Assembly (NCBI GenBank): GCA_900770075.1
Contig: CAAGIZ010000028.1
Coordinates: 1 to 8,313, forward strand
Reading direction: 5' to 3'
DNA from: Spirochaetia bacterium
GTDB taxonomy: Bacteria; Spirochaetota; Spirochaetia; Treponematales; Treponemataceae
DNA length: 8,313 nucleotides
Position numbers and translations under genes: made by a program. Of the stretch, positions 1-6,800 are shown piece by piece. Under the pieces are notes generated by a model. That model was not told the DNA's origin. It worked only from the letters and a program-made list of their open reading frames with translations, and made no database searches. Positions within the stretch are counted from its first letter, which is position 1; each line of letters opens with the position of its first letter.

Positions 1-20
1 ACACGACGCTCTTCCGATCT
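1..20. other. Illumina TruSeq adapter remnant (not genomic)
   Basis: These 20 bases, ACACGACGCTCTTCCGATCT, are identical to the 3' end of the Illumina TruSeq universal/read-1 adapter. They sit at the very edge of the window and interrupt the minus-strand methyltransferase reading frame, which is what an untrimmed adapter at a contig end would do. They should be treated as sequencing artefact; genomic sequence starts at about position 21. Confidence 0.96.
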
Positions 21-763
21 TTCCCCGACGAGAAATTCAACCTCACCAAACAGCACAACGCATCTCGCTCATCGCCGCCTTTTTGTTTGAGAACCTCTGC
101 CGCACAATCCCGAAAAATCTCCAGAAAACGGTTAATCTGCCGAAATTTGTCGTATTTTGCCGCAATAACCTTGCCTTCCGCCGTCATAATTCCAAGCCGC
201 ACCAAAAAAGGCACAGGAAAGCCCTCTGCCAGAATGTAATTTTTCTTCCTGTTAAATGAATTTTGGGAAGAATTCGGGCACCTGGAGCCGGCAGCCGCCT
301 GTAAAGAAAAGTTTTCCGTCCTGCCTTTTAAAAGCCCTTCCAGAGGAGCCTGAACAGTCTTTGCCGGCTCCACCGCGTCTTTCGTACTTCGCCGTCTTGC
401 GCGGCTCATCCCTGCGCTTTGCTCCGGGACGGCTTTCGCCGGTACTACACCCGCTGGTGCAGAGGGAATTTTTTTTACAAGACGGGTGATTTTTCCTTTT
501 TTGTTTGCAAGCACCGTAATTTCTTCGGTTTGGGTGCGTTCAACGCAGGATTTAAAATTTTGAGGAATGTTCTGTTCGATAAATTCCGTAACTTCCCGAG
601 AAGTCATTTTTTTGTGGAAGACCTGAGTTTTTGTGTAAAACTCTGCCAGATAGGTTCCCTGTTCCATATTGGAAGAAACAGAAAGCTTTATTTTTACCCG
701 GACAAAGTCCGCCGGAGCGGGATTTTTTTTTGCCGGTTTAGAAAGGGTTGCAGACAAAAGCAT
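21..763 (-). CDS. Class I SAM-dependent methyltransferase-type protein, 3' end missing
   Basis: The minus-strand frame is open for 247 codons from ATG at 761-763 to the adapter, with a TAG just upstream at 773-775. The diagnostic block lies near the cut: NRKKNYILAEGFPVPFLVRL (from about residue 171) followed by AKYDKFRQINRFLEIF. I recognise this as the conserved lead-in of a bacterial methyltransferase family related to the Methyltransf_32 type, in which a SAM-binding motif of the kind DFGCGKSYL follows about 25-35 residues later. The last readable residues, LNFSSG, may be the start of that motif; the catalytic core lies beyond the window. The N-terminal part (VRVKIKL, then YTKTQVFHKK) also fits the family. 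Substrate is unknown. ATG 665-667 is an alternative start, but would discard the VRVKIKL strand. No well-placed ribosome site is seen for 763 (GGAG lies 12 bases away). The linker at residues about 100-165 is GC-rich and low in conserved character. Confidence 0.8.
370..460. repeat. GC-rich hairpin-rich element inside the methyltransferase gene (element C)
   Basis: This roughly 90-bp stretch is much richer in G and C than the flanking A/T-rich gene sequence and contains short self-complementary pieces, such as CACC-AGC-GGGTG read on the minus strand. It begins with CCACC and ends with GGTGC, like the two intergenic elements at 795-895 and 3598-3704. It stays in frame and encodes a Pro/Ala/Arg-rich linker between the N-terminal part and the conserved NRKKNYIL block. 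The boundaries and the assignment to a repeat family are inference from composition and ends, not from a database match. Confidence 0.45.
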
Positions 764-794
764 GAGCCAATTCTACTCCAAAGCCAAAAAAAAT

Positions 795-895
795 GCACCA
801 GCGATGAGAGCAGCGGCGAAGCCGTCCGCCACAGGCGGATGGAGGCGTTCCAACGCCGGAACTGCGGCCGTAGCGGCCCGCGCCAGCGGGGGTGC
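795..895. repeat. GC-rich intergenic palindromic element (element A)
   Basis: An approximately 101-bp GC-rich block bounded by GCACC (795-799) and GGTGC (891-895), and flanked by A8 (786-793) on the left and T8 (918-925) on the right. Inside are several small perfect hairpins in series: TCCGCC-ACA-GGCGGA, GGCGTT-CC-AACGCC and GCCG-TAG-CGGC. It lies just upstream of the methyltransferase start. Open frames run through it on both strands, but their Ala/Arg/Pro-rich products have no recognisable domain. It looks like a dispersed intergenic element of the kind common in Treponema genomes; copy number cannot be judged from this window. Confidence 0.6.
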
Positions 896-934
896 CCGAA
901 AAATCGGTAAGGACGAGTTTTTTTTGAGGTGTTT

Positions 935-974
935 AAAATGTTTCACAAAATGTTTCACAAAATGTTTCACAAAA
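935..974. repeat. Three tandem 12-bp repeats containing parS half-sites
   Basis: The unit TGTTTCACAAAA occurs three times without mismatch at 939-950, 951-962 and 963-974, preceded by AAAA (935-938). A degraded unit lacking CAC (TGTTTAAAA, 930-938) may be a fourth. TGTTTCAC is exactly one half of the canonical bacterial parS palindrome TGTTTCACGTGAAACA. The array ends 39 bases before the parA start codon. The repeats are direct, not inverted, so this is not a classical parS. Placement next to parAB suggests a ParB-binding operator or an iteron-like centromere; that role is inferred. Confidence 0.8.
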
Positions 975-977
975 GAC

Positions 978-1013
978 TATATTTTCAACGGCATTTTGCG
1001 GTATATTATTTTT
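978..1013 (+). promoter_or_regulatory. Probable parAB promoter region and leader
   Basis: Two TATATT hexamers can serve as -10 boxes, at 978-983 and 1002-1007. Neither has a convincing -35 box. The first would place the transcription start near 990 and its -35 region over the tandem TGTTTCAC repeats, so a protein bound there would block polymerase. The second would start transcription at about the parA ATG, giving a leaderless message. No Shine-Dalgarno sequence is visible in the T-rich stretch before the ATG. Confidence 0.4.
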
Positions 1014-1769
1014 ATGGGAAAAATTATTGTTTTTGTTAATCAGAAAGGTGGCGTCGGCAAGACCACTTCTGCTATAAACATCGGTGCTTACATTGCAAAG
1101 GCCGGCAAAAAAGTTCTTCTTGTGGATTTTGACTCTCAGGGCAATATGTCCAGCGGGGTGGGGGCAGAAAAAAACAAGCCTACCATTTACGAGCTTCTTG
1201 CCGGGCAGTGTACCTGTGAGCAGGCTGTAAAATCTACCCCTGTGGAAAATCTCTTTGCAATAACGGCGGACACAGACCTTTCCGGAGCGGCCATTGAGCT
1301 TGTAGACCAGGAAAACCGGGAATTTTTCTTAAAGAACGCCCTTGCTCCCCTTAAAGACAGTTACGATTTTATTCTTATAGATTGTCCTCCGTCTTTGGGA
1401 ATTTTGACCCTGAATGGGCTTGCGGCGGCGGACTCGGTGATTGTTCCTATGCAGTGCGAGTATTTTGCCCTGGAAGGAATTACACTTTTGCTGCAGACTG
1501 TAAAAAAAGTGCAGAAATCCATAAACCCGAACCTTGTAATCGGAGGAATCTTCTTTACCATGTACGACAGCCGTACCCGCCTTGCTCAGGATGTGGTGCG
1601 TCAGGTTCAGGCTTATTTTAAGGACGTTGTTTACAACACCATAATTCCCCGCAACATCAGGCTTTCGGAAGCTCCTTCCCATGGTGTGCCGATTTGCCTT
1701 TATGATCCGGGCTGTGTAGGTGCCAAAAGTTACGAAAAACTGGCCGGGGAGGTGATTCGCCGTGGCTAA
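1014..1769 (+). CDS. parA: ParA/Soj chromosome-partitioning ATPase
   Basis: A 251-residue ParA-type P-loop ATPase, normal length for chromosomal Soj proteins. It acts on the nucleoid: the ATP-bound dimer binds DNA non-specifically, and ParB stimulates ATP hydrolysis to move origin regions apart. Visible motifs: deviant Walker A KGGVGKTT at residues 11-18 with the signature lysine K11; Walker A' VDFDSQGN at 37-44; Walker B ILIDCPP at 120-126; and the C-terminal IPRNIRLSEAPSHG block at about 211-224, typical of Soj. In the usual YDP-RSKGA region this protein has YDPGCVGA, a mild deviation. The start was set at ATG 1014 because MGKIIVFVNQKGGVGK is the expected ParA N-terminus; the frame stays open upstream through repeats but encodes nothing family-like. 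The gene has no evident ribosome site. It overlaps parB by 8 bp, so the two are almost certainly co-transcribed and translationally coupled. Confidence 0.97.
   Translation: MGKIIVFVNQKGGVGKTTSAINIGAYIAKAGKKVLLVDFDSQGNMSSGVGAEKNKPTIYELLAGQCTCEQAVKSTPVENLFAITADTDLSGAAIELVDQENREFFLKNALAPLKDSYDFILIDCPPSLGILTLNGLAAADSVIVPMQCEYFALEGITLLLQTVKKVQKSINPNLVIGGIFFTMYDSRTRLAQDVVRQVQAYFKDVVYNTIIPRNIRLSEAPSHGVPICLYDPGCVGAKSYEKLAGEVIRRG
1746..1752 (+). promoter_or_regulatory. Shine-Dalgarno site for parB
   Basis: GGGGAGG lies inside the 3' end of parA, 9 bases before GTG 1762. It supports the GTG start of parB, in contrast to parA, which has no visible ribosome site. Confidence 0.75.
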
Positions 1770-2700
1770 AAAATTTGGACTTGGAAACGGTTTGGATTCC
1801 CTTTTGGGCGGTTCCAGACAGGAAGAGCCGGAAAAAGGCGGAAATCCCGTCCAGACGGGGGGAACTCCTGTAAAAACCAACCTGCCGGCTGGCATTGAAC
1901 AGGACGAGATGGGCAAACTTTGGGTTAATCCTGAACTTTTGCGCCCTAATCCTTACCAGCCCCGTCAGGAATTTGACGAAGAACAGCTTAAGGAACTGGC
2001 GGATTCCATTAAGGAAAACGGTGTTATTCAGCCGGTTACCATTGAAGACGCTAAAGACGGTTCTTTCTATATAATTGCCGGTGAACGGCGCACAAGGGCT
2101 TCCAGACTTGCCGGTCTTGCAAAAATTCCTGTGCAGCTTTCTGCCTTCAGCGACCAGAAAAAACTTGAAGTTGCCCTTATCGAAAATATCCAGAGGGCGG
2201 ACTTAAATCCTGTGGAAGAAGCCAGGGCTTACTACAAGCTTATGGAGCTTGGCGGTCTTAAGCAGGAAGAAGTTGCCCAGAAAGTGGGAAAAAACCGTGC
2301 CACCGTAGCAAATGCTGTCCGGCTTTTGAAACTGCCGGAAGACATTCAAAATGCCTTAATCGACGGAAAAATAACAGCAGGTCATGCCCGTGCCCTTTTG
2401 ATGGTCAAGGACAAGATGAACATGCAGGTTCTCTTCGGAAAAATCGTTGGTCAGGGGCTTTCCGTGCACCAGTCGGAAGTGATGGCGGCAGAAATAAACA
2501 ATCCGCAGCCAAAGCCTAAGAAGTCTGAAACCGAAAAAGCCCCGGCTAGAGATCCGGATCTGGTAGACGTGGAAACCCAGCTTATACAGAAACTGGGCAC
2601 AAAGGTTCAGATAAAAGGCACCTACGAAAAAGGTTCGATAGAAATTTCCTACTTCAGCAAGGATGACTTTAACCGCCTTTTTGATTTTATAAACCGCTAG
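1762..2700 (+). CDS. parB: ParB/Spo0J chromosome-partitioning protein
   Basis: A 312-residue ParB, the CTP-dependent DNA clamp that loads at parS and recruits ParA. Order of parts: an N-terminal ParA-stimulating peptide, MAKKFGLGNGLDSLLGG (1-17, matching the usual GLGxGLxxLL pattern); a low-complexity linker (18-50); the ParB/Srx nucleotide-binding domain starting at RPNPYQPR (61-68), with the CTP-binding GERRTRA motif at 107-113 and ENIQRADLNPVEEA at 141-154; a helix-turn-helix at about 168-193 (VAQKVGKNRATVANAVRLLK), the part that reads parS; GHARALL shortly after; a charged linker near 250-270; and a C-terminal dimerisation segment to 312. All expected motifs are present. The start is GTG, supported by GGGGAGG upstream, and gives the expected N-terminal peptide. 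A strong hairpin terminator follows the stop directly. No complete parS palindrome was seen in the window. Confidence 0.97.
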   Translation: MAKKFGLGNGLDSLLGGSRQEEPEKGGNPVQTGGTPVKTNLPAGIEQDEMGKLWVNPELLRPNPYQPRQEFDEEQLKELADSIKENGVIQPVTIEDAKDGSFYIIAGERRTRASRLAGLAKIPVQLSAFSDQKKLEVALIENIQRADLNPVEEARAYYKLMELGGLKQEEVAQKVGKNRATVANAVRLLKLPEDIQNALIDGKITAGHARALLMVKDKMNMQVLFGKIVGQGLSVHQSEVMAAEINNPQPKPKKSETEKAPARDPDLVDVETQLIQKLGTKVQIKGTYEKGSIEISYFSKDDFNRLFDFINR

Positions 2701-2734
2701 AAAAAACGCACCGTGAGTTCGGTGCGTTTTTTTT
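2701..2734. terminator. Bidirectional intrinsic terminator between parB and the sirtuin gene
   Basis: A perfect stem, CGCACCG (2707-2713) with CGGTGCG (2720-2726), has loop TGAGTT. It is followed by T8 on the plus strand and preceded by A6, which reads as T6 on the minus strand. It begins right after the parB stop and ends two bases before the sirtuin stop, so it can end transcription of both convergent genes. Confidence 0.93.
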
Positions 2735-2735
2735 G

Positions 2736-3470
2736 TCAGTGCAGCTGGCTGAAGACGGTGCCAAGGTTCTGGTGAAGAACCAGATTTGCGGCGCTGTCGG
2801 CGGAGGTTTCGGTTCTGTTTATCATTACCAGATTTTTGCCGGTAAAGTAGCGGATAAAGCCTGCGGCGGGGTAGACTACCAGCGAAGTTCCGCCGATTAT
2901 GAGCATGTCCGCCTGTCTTATTGCCTGTATGGCTCCTTCCACAATCCTGTCGTCAAGGCCTTCTTCATAGAGGACTACGTCCGGCTTTACAAGACCTCCG
3001 CAGTCCGTGCACCGCGGCAGGGTGTCGGGTGAATTTTTGCTTTCCAGAATGAAGTTTTCGTCATAGAACTTGCCGCATCTTGTGCAGAAGTTGCGCAGGG
3101 TGCTTCCGTGAAGTTCCCAGACTTTTTTGCTTCCTGCCTTCTGGTGCAGACCGTCTATGTTCTGGGTTACGACGGCACTTATTTTGCCTTTTTGTTCCAG
3201 TTCAGCAAGTTTTTTGTGGGTGATGTTTGGTTCTGCCCCTTTGATTATGAGTTTTTCCCGGTAAAACCTGTAAAATTCTTTTGGATTTGCGTCAAAAAAA
3301 CTGCGGGAAATTATTGTTTCCGGCGGATATTTCCATTTTTGGCTGTAAAGACCGTCCTGGCTTCTAAAATCCGGAATGCCGCTTTCTGTGCTTACGCCGG
3401 CTCCGCCAAAAAATACTATTCTTGAACTTTCGTCCACCATTTGCTGCAGTTTTTCTATCTTTTCGTCCAT
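2736..3470 (-). CDS. cobB: Sir2-family NAD-dependent protein deacetylase (sirtuin)
   Basis: A complete 244-residue bacterial sirtuin, a cytoplasmic enzyme that removes acyl groups from protein lysines while consuming NAD to yield nicotinamide and O-acyl-ADP-ribose. Seen: the NAD-binding GAGVSTESGIPDFRS at residues 23-37; TQNIDGLHQKAGS at 102-114; the catalytic histidine in ELHGS (H121); four zinc cysteines at C129, C132, C154 and C157; and GTSLVVYPAA at 194-203. The closest pattern I know is Thermotoga Sir2Tm (compare PKEFYRFYREK and SKKVWELHG). The Y-x-x-R pair that marks SIRT5-like desuccinylases is not evident in the FYRFYREK segment, so deacetylation is the likelier activity; this is inference. 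All catalytic parts are intact. The gene is convergent with parB, shares its terminator, and has its own promoter, so no functional link to partitioning is implied. AAAGGCGG lies upstream of the ATG as a weak ribosome site. Confidence 0.96.
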   Translation of the reverse strand: MDEKIEKLQQMVDESSRIVFFGGAGVSTESGIPDFRSQDGLYSQKWKYPPETIISRSFFDANPKEFYRFYREKLIIKGAEPNITHKKLAELEQKGKISAVVTQNIDGLHQKAGSKKVWELHGSTLRNFCTRCGKFYDENFILESKNSPDTLPRCTDCGGLVKPDVVLYEEGLDDRIVEGAIQAIRQADMLIIGGTSLVVYPAAGFIRYFTGKNLVMINRTETSADSAANLVLHQNLGTVFSQLH

Positions 3471-3508
3471 TATTTGCCGCCTTTATTTTGTCTTTTGCAA
3501 TTGCTTCT

Positions 3509-3536
3509 ATTATACAGCGGATTTTTTGTTTTTAAA
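3509..3536 (-). promoter_or_regulatory. Sigma-70-type promoter for the sirtuin gene
   Basis: Read on the minus strand, a perfect -10 TATAAT (3509-3514) lies 16 bases from TTTAAA (3531-3536), a 4/6 match to the -35 consensus. The predicted start, near 3502, would give a leader of about 30 bases before the sirtuin ATG. Confidence 0.65.
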
Positions 3537-3597
3537 GCCTGAAAAATGAGCGGTCTGACGGAAGGTGAGCTGTTTGACGGTTGTTTTTTTTGTGTCA

Positions 3598-3704
3598 GGG
3601 GTGGTAGCGGACGCAAAGCGTGTGCGCAGCACCGGAGGCGCGTAAGACGCCGTAGCCGCGGACGACCTGGTTTTTGCGCAGCGCAGCGGAGCAAAAAGAC
3701 ACCC
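3598..3704. repeat. GC-rich intergenic palindromic element (element B)
   Basis: A roughly 107-bp GC-rich block inside the 356-bp gap between the sirtuin gene and the Ig-like protein gene. It is bounded by GGGTG (3599-3603) and CACCC (3700-3704), with T8 at 3584-3591 on its left. Internal complementary pieces include ACGC-AAA-GCGT, GGCG-CGTAAG-ACGCC, CCGCGG and TTTTTGC/GCAAAAA. Size, ends and hairpin style resemble the element at 795-895, though the inner sequences differ. Open frames across it encode Arg/Ala-rich peptides with no domain. Apart from this block and the two promoters, the gap holds no gene I can support (3541-3597 and 3705-3749 show nothing clear beyond a short AAATCTCAA direct repeat). 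Confidence 0.6.
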
Positions 3705-3749
3705 AAACTTCCTGAAAAATCTCAAGAAATCTCAAAATTCTCTAAAAAG

Positions 3750-3778
3750 TTGATTTTTTTTTGATTTATGCCGATAAT
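3750..3778 (+). promoter_or_regulatory. Sigma-70-type promoter for the Ig-like protein gene
   Basis: TTGATT (3750-3755) and GATAAT (3773-3778) are separated by 17 bases, the optimal spacing, with a T-rich spacer. Transcription would start near 3785, giving a leader of about 42 bases. A second TTGATT at 3761-3766 is less well placed. Confidence 0.6.
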
Positions 3779-3815
3779 ATAAAACGAAAATTTATTTTCA
3801 GTTTTTAACGTTCAA

Positions 3816-3826
3816 AGGGGAAGAGG
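3816..3826 (+). promoter_or_regulatory. Shine-Dalgarno site of the Ig-like protein gene
   Basis: AGGGGAAGAGG lies directly before ATG 3827. The AGGGG part is 6 bases from the start codon, which supports this start together with the signal peptide that follows. Confidence 0.75.
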
Positions 3827-6800
3827 ATGAGGAAATTCAGTTTGTTCTTTGCTTTGTTTATCTGTGCATCCGGTATTTTTGCTCATGGCAAACGGGATAT
3901 CGAAGAACGGGATGTTGCCCAGATGGACAGCTGGCAGGAAGAATTTGACATAAGCCGCAAGAAGGAAGGCAAGTACAATGCCGTAGTTACTGTTCAGGAC
4001 AAGGGCGGGAACGAAACTGTAGGCGGTCCTTTTAACATTTTTATTGACCCTGATTCGGACTATTCTATTTCGGGGATTACTAACCCAATCAAAAATATGC
4101 GTGTTCCCGGCAACCTGAACATTGTCGGTACCTGTGTGGACGATGACGGTGTTGATGAGGTATGGCTCAGTCTGGACGGTGCCGAACCGGTAAAGGCAAG
4201 CGGTAAGGAATTCTGGTCGTACTATCTGGACACCACTGAACTTTCGGAAGGTCCCCACACCATTGAAGTTTACGGAATTGACATTAACGGTCTTTCTTCT
4301 GCTGCAAAACCTTCTAAAAAAGCAAAGGTAACATGGAACCTTGACCGCCGGCTGCCTGTGACGGAAGTTACGAACCTTGCCCTGGGTACCCTTGTTTCCG
4401 GCAAGATTACGCTGAAGGGTACTGTTTCTGACGGTAACGGCATAAAGTCCCTTTCTTATTCCCTTGACGGAAGAAAAACTTTTTTTGACGTAAAACTTAA
4501 GGAAGATAAAAAGACCGGACTGTGCACCTTTGAGCTGCCTGTAAATACAAAAGAGTCTCCGGACGGGGCTGCTGTCTGCTGGTTTAAGGCTACGGACAGG
4601 ATGGGCTCTGTAGGTTACAACTCTTTTCTATATTTTATTGACAATACTAAGCCTGACGTAAAGATTGTTTCTCCTGATGACGGCGAGGTGATGAACGGTC
4701 GTTTTGGCGTGGCCGGTTATGCCAAGGACAAAATCGGTATTCAGAAGCTGACCTGGACTTGTGGCGATAAGTCCGGGGAATTTGAACTTGTGCCGGGAAA
4801 CCCTTACTGGTATCAGGAAATTGACACCCTGGGGCTTAACACCAAAAAGGTTGAATTTTCCGTTACTGCCCTGGACACTGCCGGAAACACTGTTACGGTA
4901 AAAAAGGTCATTCCCATCGATCAGGAATTGGACAAGCCGGTGGTAACGATTGAGTCTCCTGTTGAGGGAAGTGCAATTGAAGGAGAAGCCGGTCTGGTGT
5001 TCCTTCGGGGAATTGCCGGGGACGACGACGGCGTGGCTTCCATCGAATACAAACTTGACGGCGGGGAAGCTGAAACTCTGGAAACTCACGGTGTGTTCTA
5101 TGCACCTCTTAACGAAAATGTTGAACTTTCTGCAGGAAGCCATTCCGTAACCGTAACTCCTGTGGACATTCACGGTGTGCGTGGAAACCCTGTGACGGCA
5201 AAATTTACTGCCAAGGGCAGGACACCTGTTTTTGAGGCTGCTAAAATAAATTCTTCTTTGGGCAGCGACGGTGCTTTTACCGGCATTGTTGTTCACCCTG
5301 AGGCAAGTCCTAAATACGAAACTTTGGTTACCAGCGACTGCGGGCTTTCTTCGGTTGCATGGCAGCTTAACTGGGGCGAAAACGGAAGCAAGACCGGGGA
5401 AGTTCAGCTTAAGGGCGGAGAAAAATCTGTTCCTGTGAGCATTGCCCTGTCAGGCGATGACCTTCCTTACGGTGCCGTAACCCTTACTATAACTGTCTCT
5501 GACATTTACAACCGCTCTTCTCAGAAAATTGAACTGGTAAAACTTCTTGACCTTACCCGGATAAATGTTGAAAAACCGGCTGTTGTCTTTGAAGACAGCC
5601 GCATAGGCGAAAACGGGGACATCATAAACGATCCGGAGCATCCTGTTTCTGGCTATTTTGTTGGCGGAAAAATCAAGAGTGCTTCCATAGTGCCGGCTAC
5701 TCCTTTTGCAAAGATTGAATATGATGAATTTACCATAAGGCTTTTGGCAACGGAGGCTTTGGGAACTTCTGCTCCTGTAAAGGTGCGGGTGGTTTCTCAG
5801 GACAATGTGCCTTACGAAAGCCGGGAGCTGATTTTCCACTCGGATTCTCCTGCACCGGAAGTTTCTGTTGAGCAGAATGAGGAAAATCTGGAAACGGTTT
5901 ATGGCGAAGACGGACTTCCTCTGGCACTGCCTAAGGTGAAAATTTCTGGAACCGTCCGTTCTGAAACTCCCCTCACTTCCCTGAGCTACAGGGTTATAAG
6001 CGTTCCTGCCCTGTTTGATTTGAAGACGGCGGGGCTTGTAACCGGGGCCGGTTCTCCTGTTTTCGGACAGTCTGAAGCGCTCCCTGCTAACACAGGCCGT
6101 TTTGAGTTTGAAATTGACCCGGAAACCCTTAAAAAAGGAATTTCTGTGGTGGAAATCGTTGCAAACAACGGAAAAGCTGCTGCGGCTGCCGTAAAGATAA
6201 GAAATCTTCCTGCCCTGCCGGAAAAAACGGCGGACGGCAAAAAGGTGACTGCTGCAAAACCTGTATATACTTGGATTGACAGCATTGACGTTTACTACAC
6301 TGTTACTTCCCAGACTTCTTCCGAAAATTTCAGCGGAACTTTCCTTCGCTCTTCTATGGCTGCCGGAAATCCTGAACTTTCGGTTAAGGGTGCAGACGGA
6401 AAAATAATTTCAAAATACACGACAAAAAAAGAAGGTTCGGCAAAGGTATTTATCTCTTCGGTTGATGGAACTCCTTATTCCAGCGGAATGAGAGTTTGTC
6501 TGCCAAGGGGAAATTCTCCTAAAACCGCAACCGTAAGCATCTTGTCGGACTTTCCTGTAAGCTCCGTAAACTGGACAATTTCTGGCGAAAAGACTCCGGG
6601 CGGAGATGAAAGCCAGAGCGGAAAAATCGATGCTAAGCAGATAAGGCAGATTGATTCCACTCATTACGAGGCAGACATTCCTTTGAACAACCTGCCTTCA
6701 AGGCTTACGGCACTTAAAATCACTGCGGAAACTTCTGGTGGAAGTGCATCTTATAAGGGAACTGTTGCAGTTGTCCGGGAAAGGGATTCTTCTCTTATAG

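Noticed and set aside
256..910. Plus-strand frames opposite the methyltransferase gene
   Set aside because: They are antisense to a recognisable conserved protein and encode no known motif.
773..970. 65-codon minus-strand frame across element A and the tandem repeats
   Set aside because: Its product is a repeat translation (KHFVKHFVKHF, then Ala/Pro/Arg-rich); no ribosome site or domain. Best explained as a by-product of the repeats.
930..974. A canonical parS site
   Set aside because: Only TGTTTCAC half-sites in direct orientation are present; the GTGAAACA half was not found next to them or elsewhere in the window by eye.
930..974. CRISPR array
   Set aside because: The 12-bp units are contiguous with no spacers, and no cas genes are present.
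669..1013. N-terminal extension of the ParA frame by 115 codons
   Set aside because: The frame is open, but the extension passes through the GC-rich element and tandem repeats and encodes no family-like sequence; ParA proteins begin at MGKIIVFVNQKGG.
3546..3764. Small frames on both strands across element B
   Set aside because: Arg/Ala-rich translations of a GC-rich palindromic block, no ribosome sites, no recognisable domain.
3827..3883. Lipoprotein signal on the Ig-like protein (Cys13)
   Set aside because: The residues before Cys13 (LFI) do not make an acceptable lipobox, and a hydrophobic stretch continues after it, so a standard signal peptide cleaved after A19 fits better.
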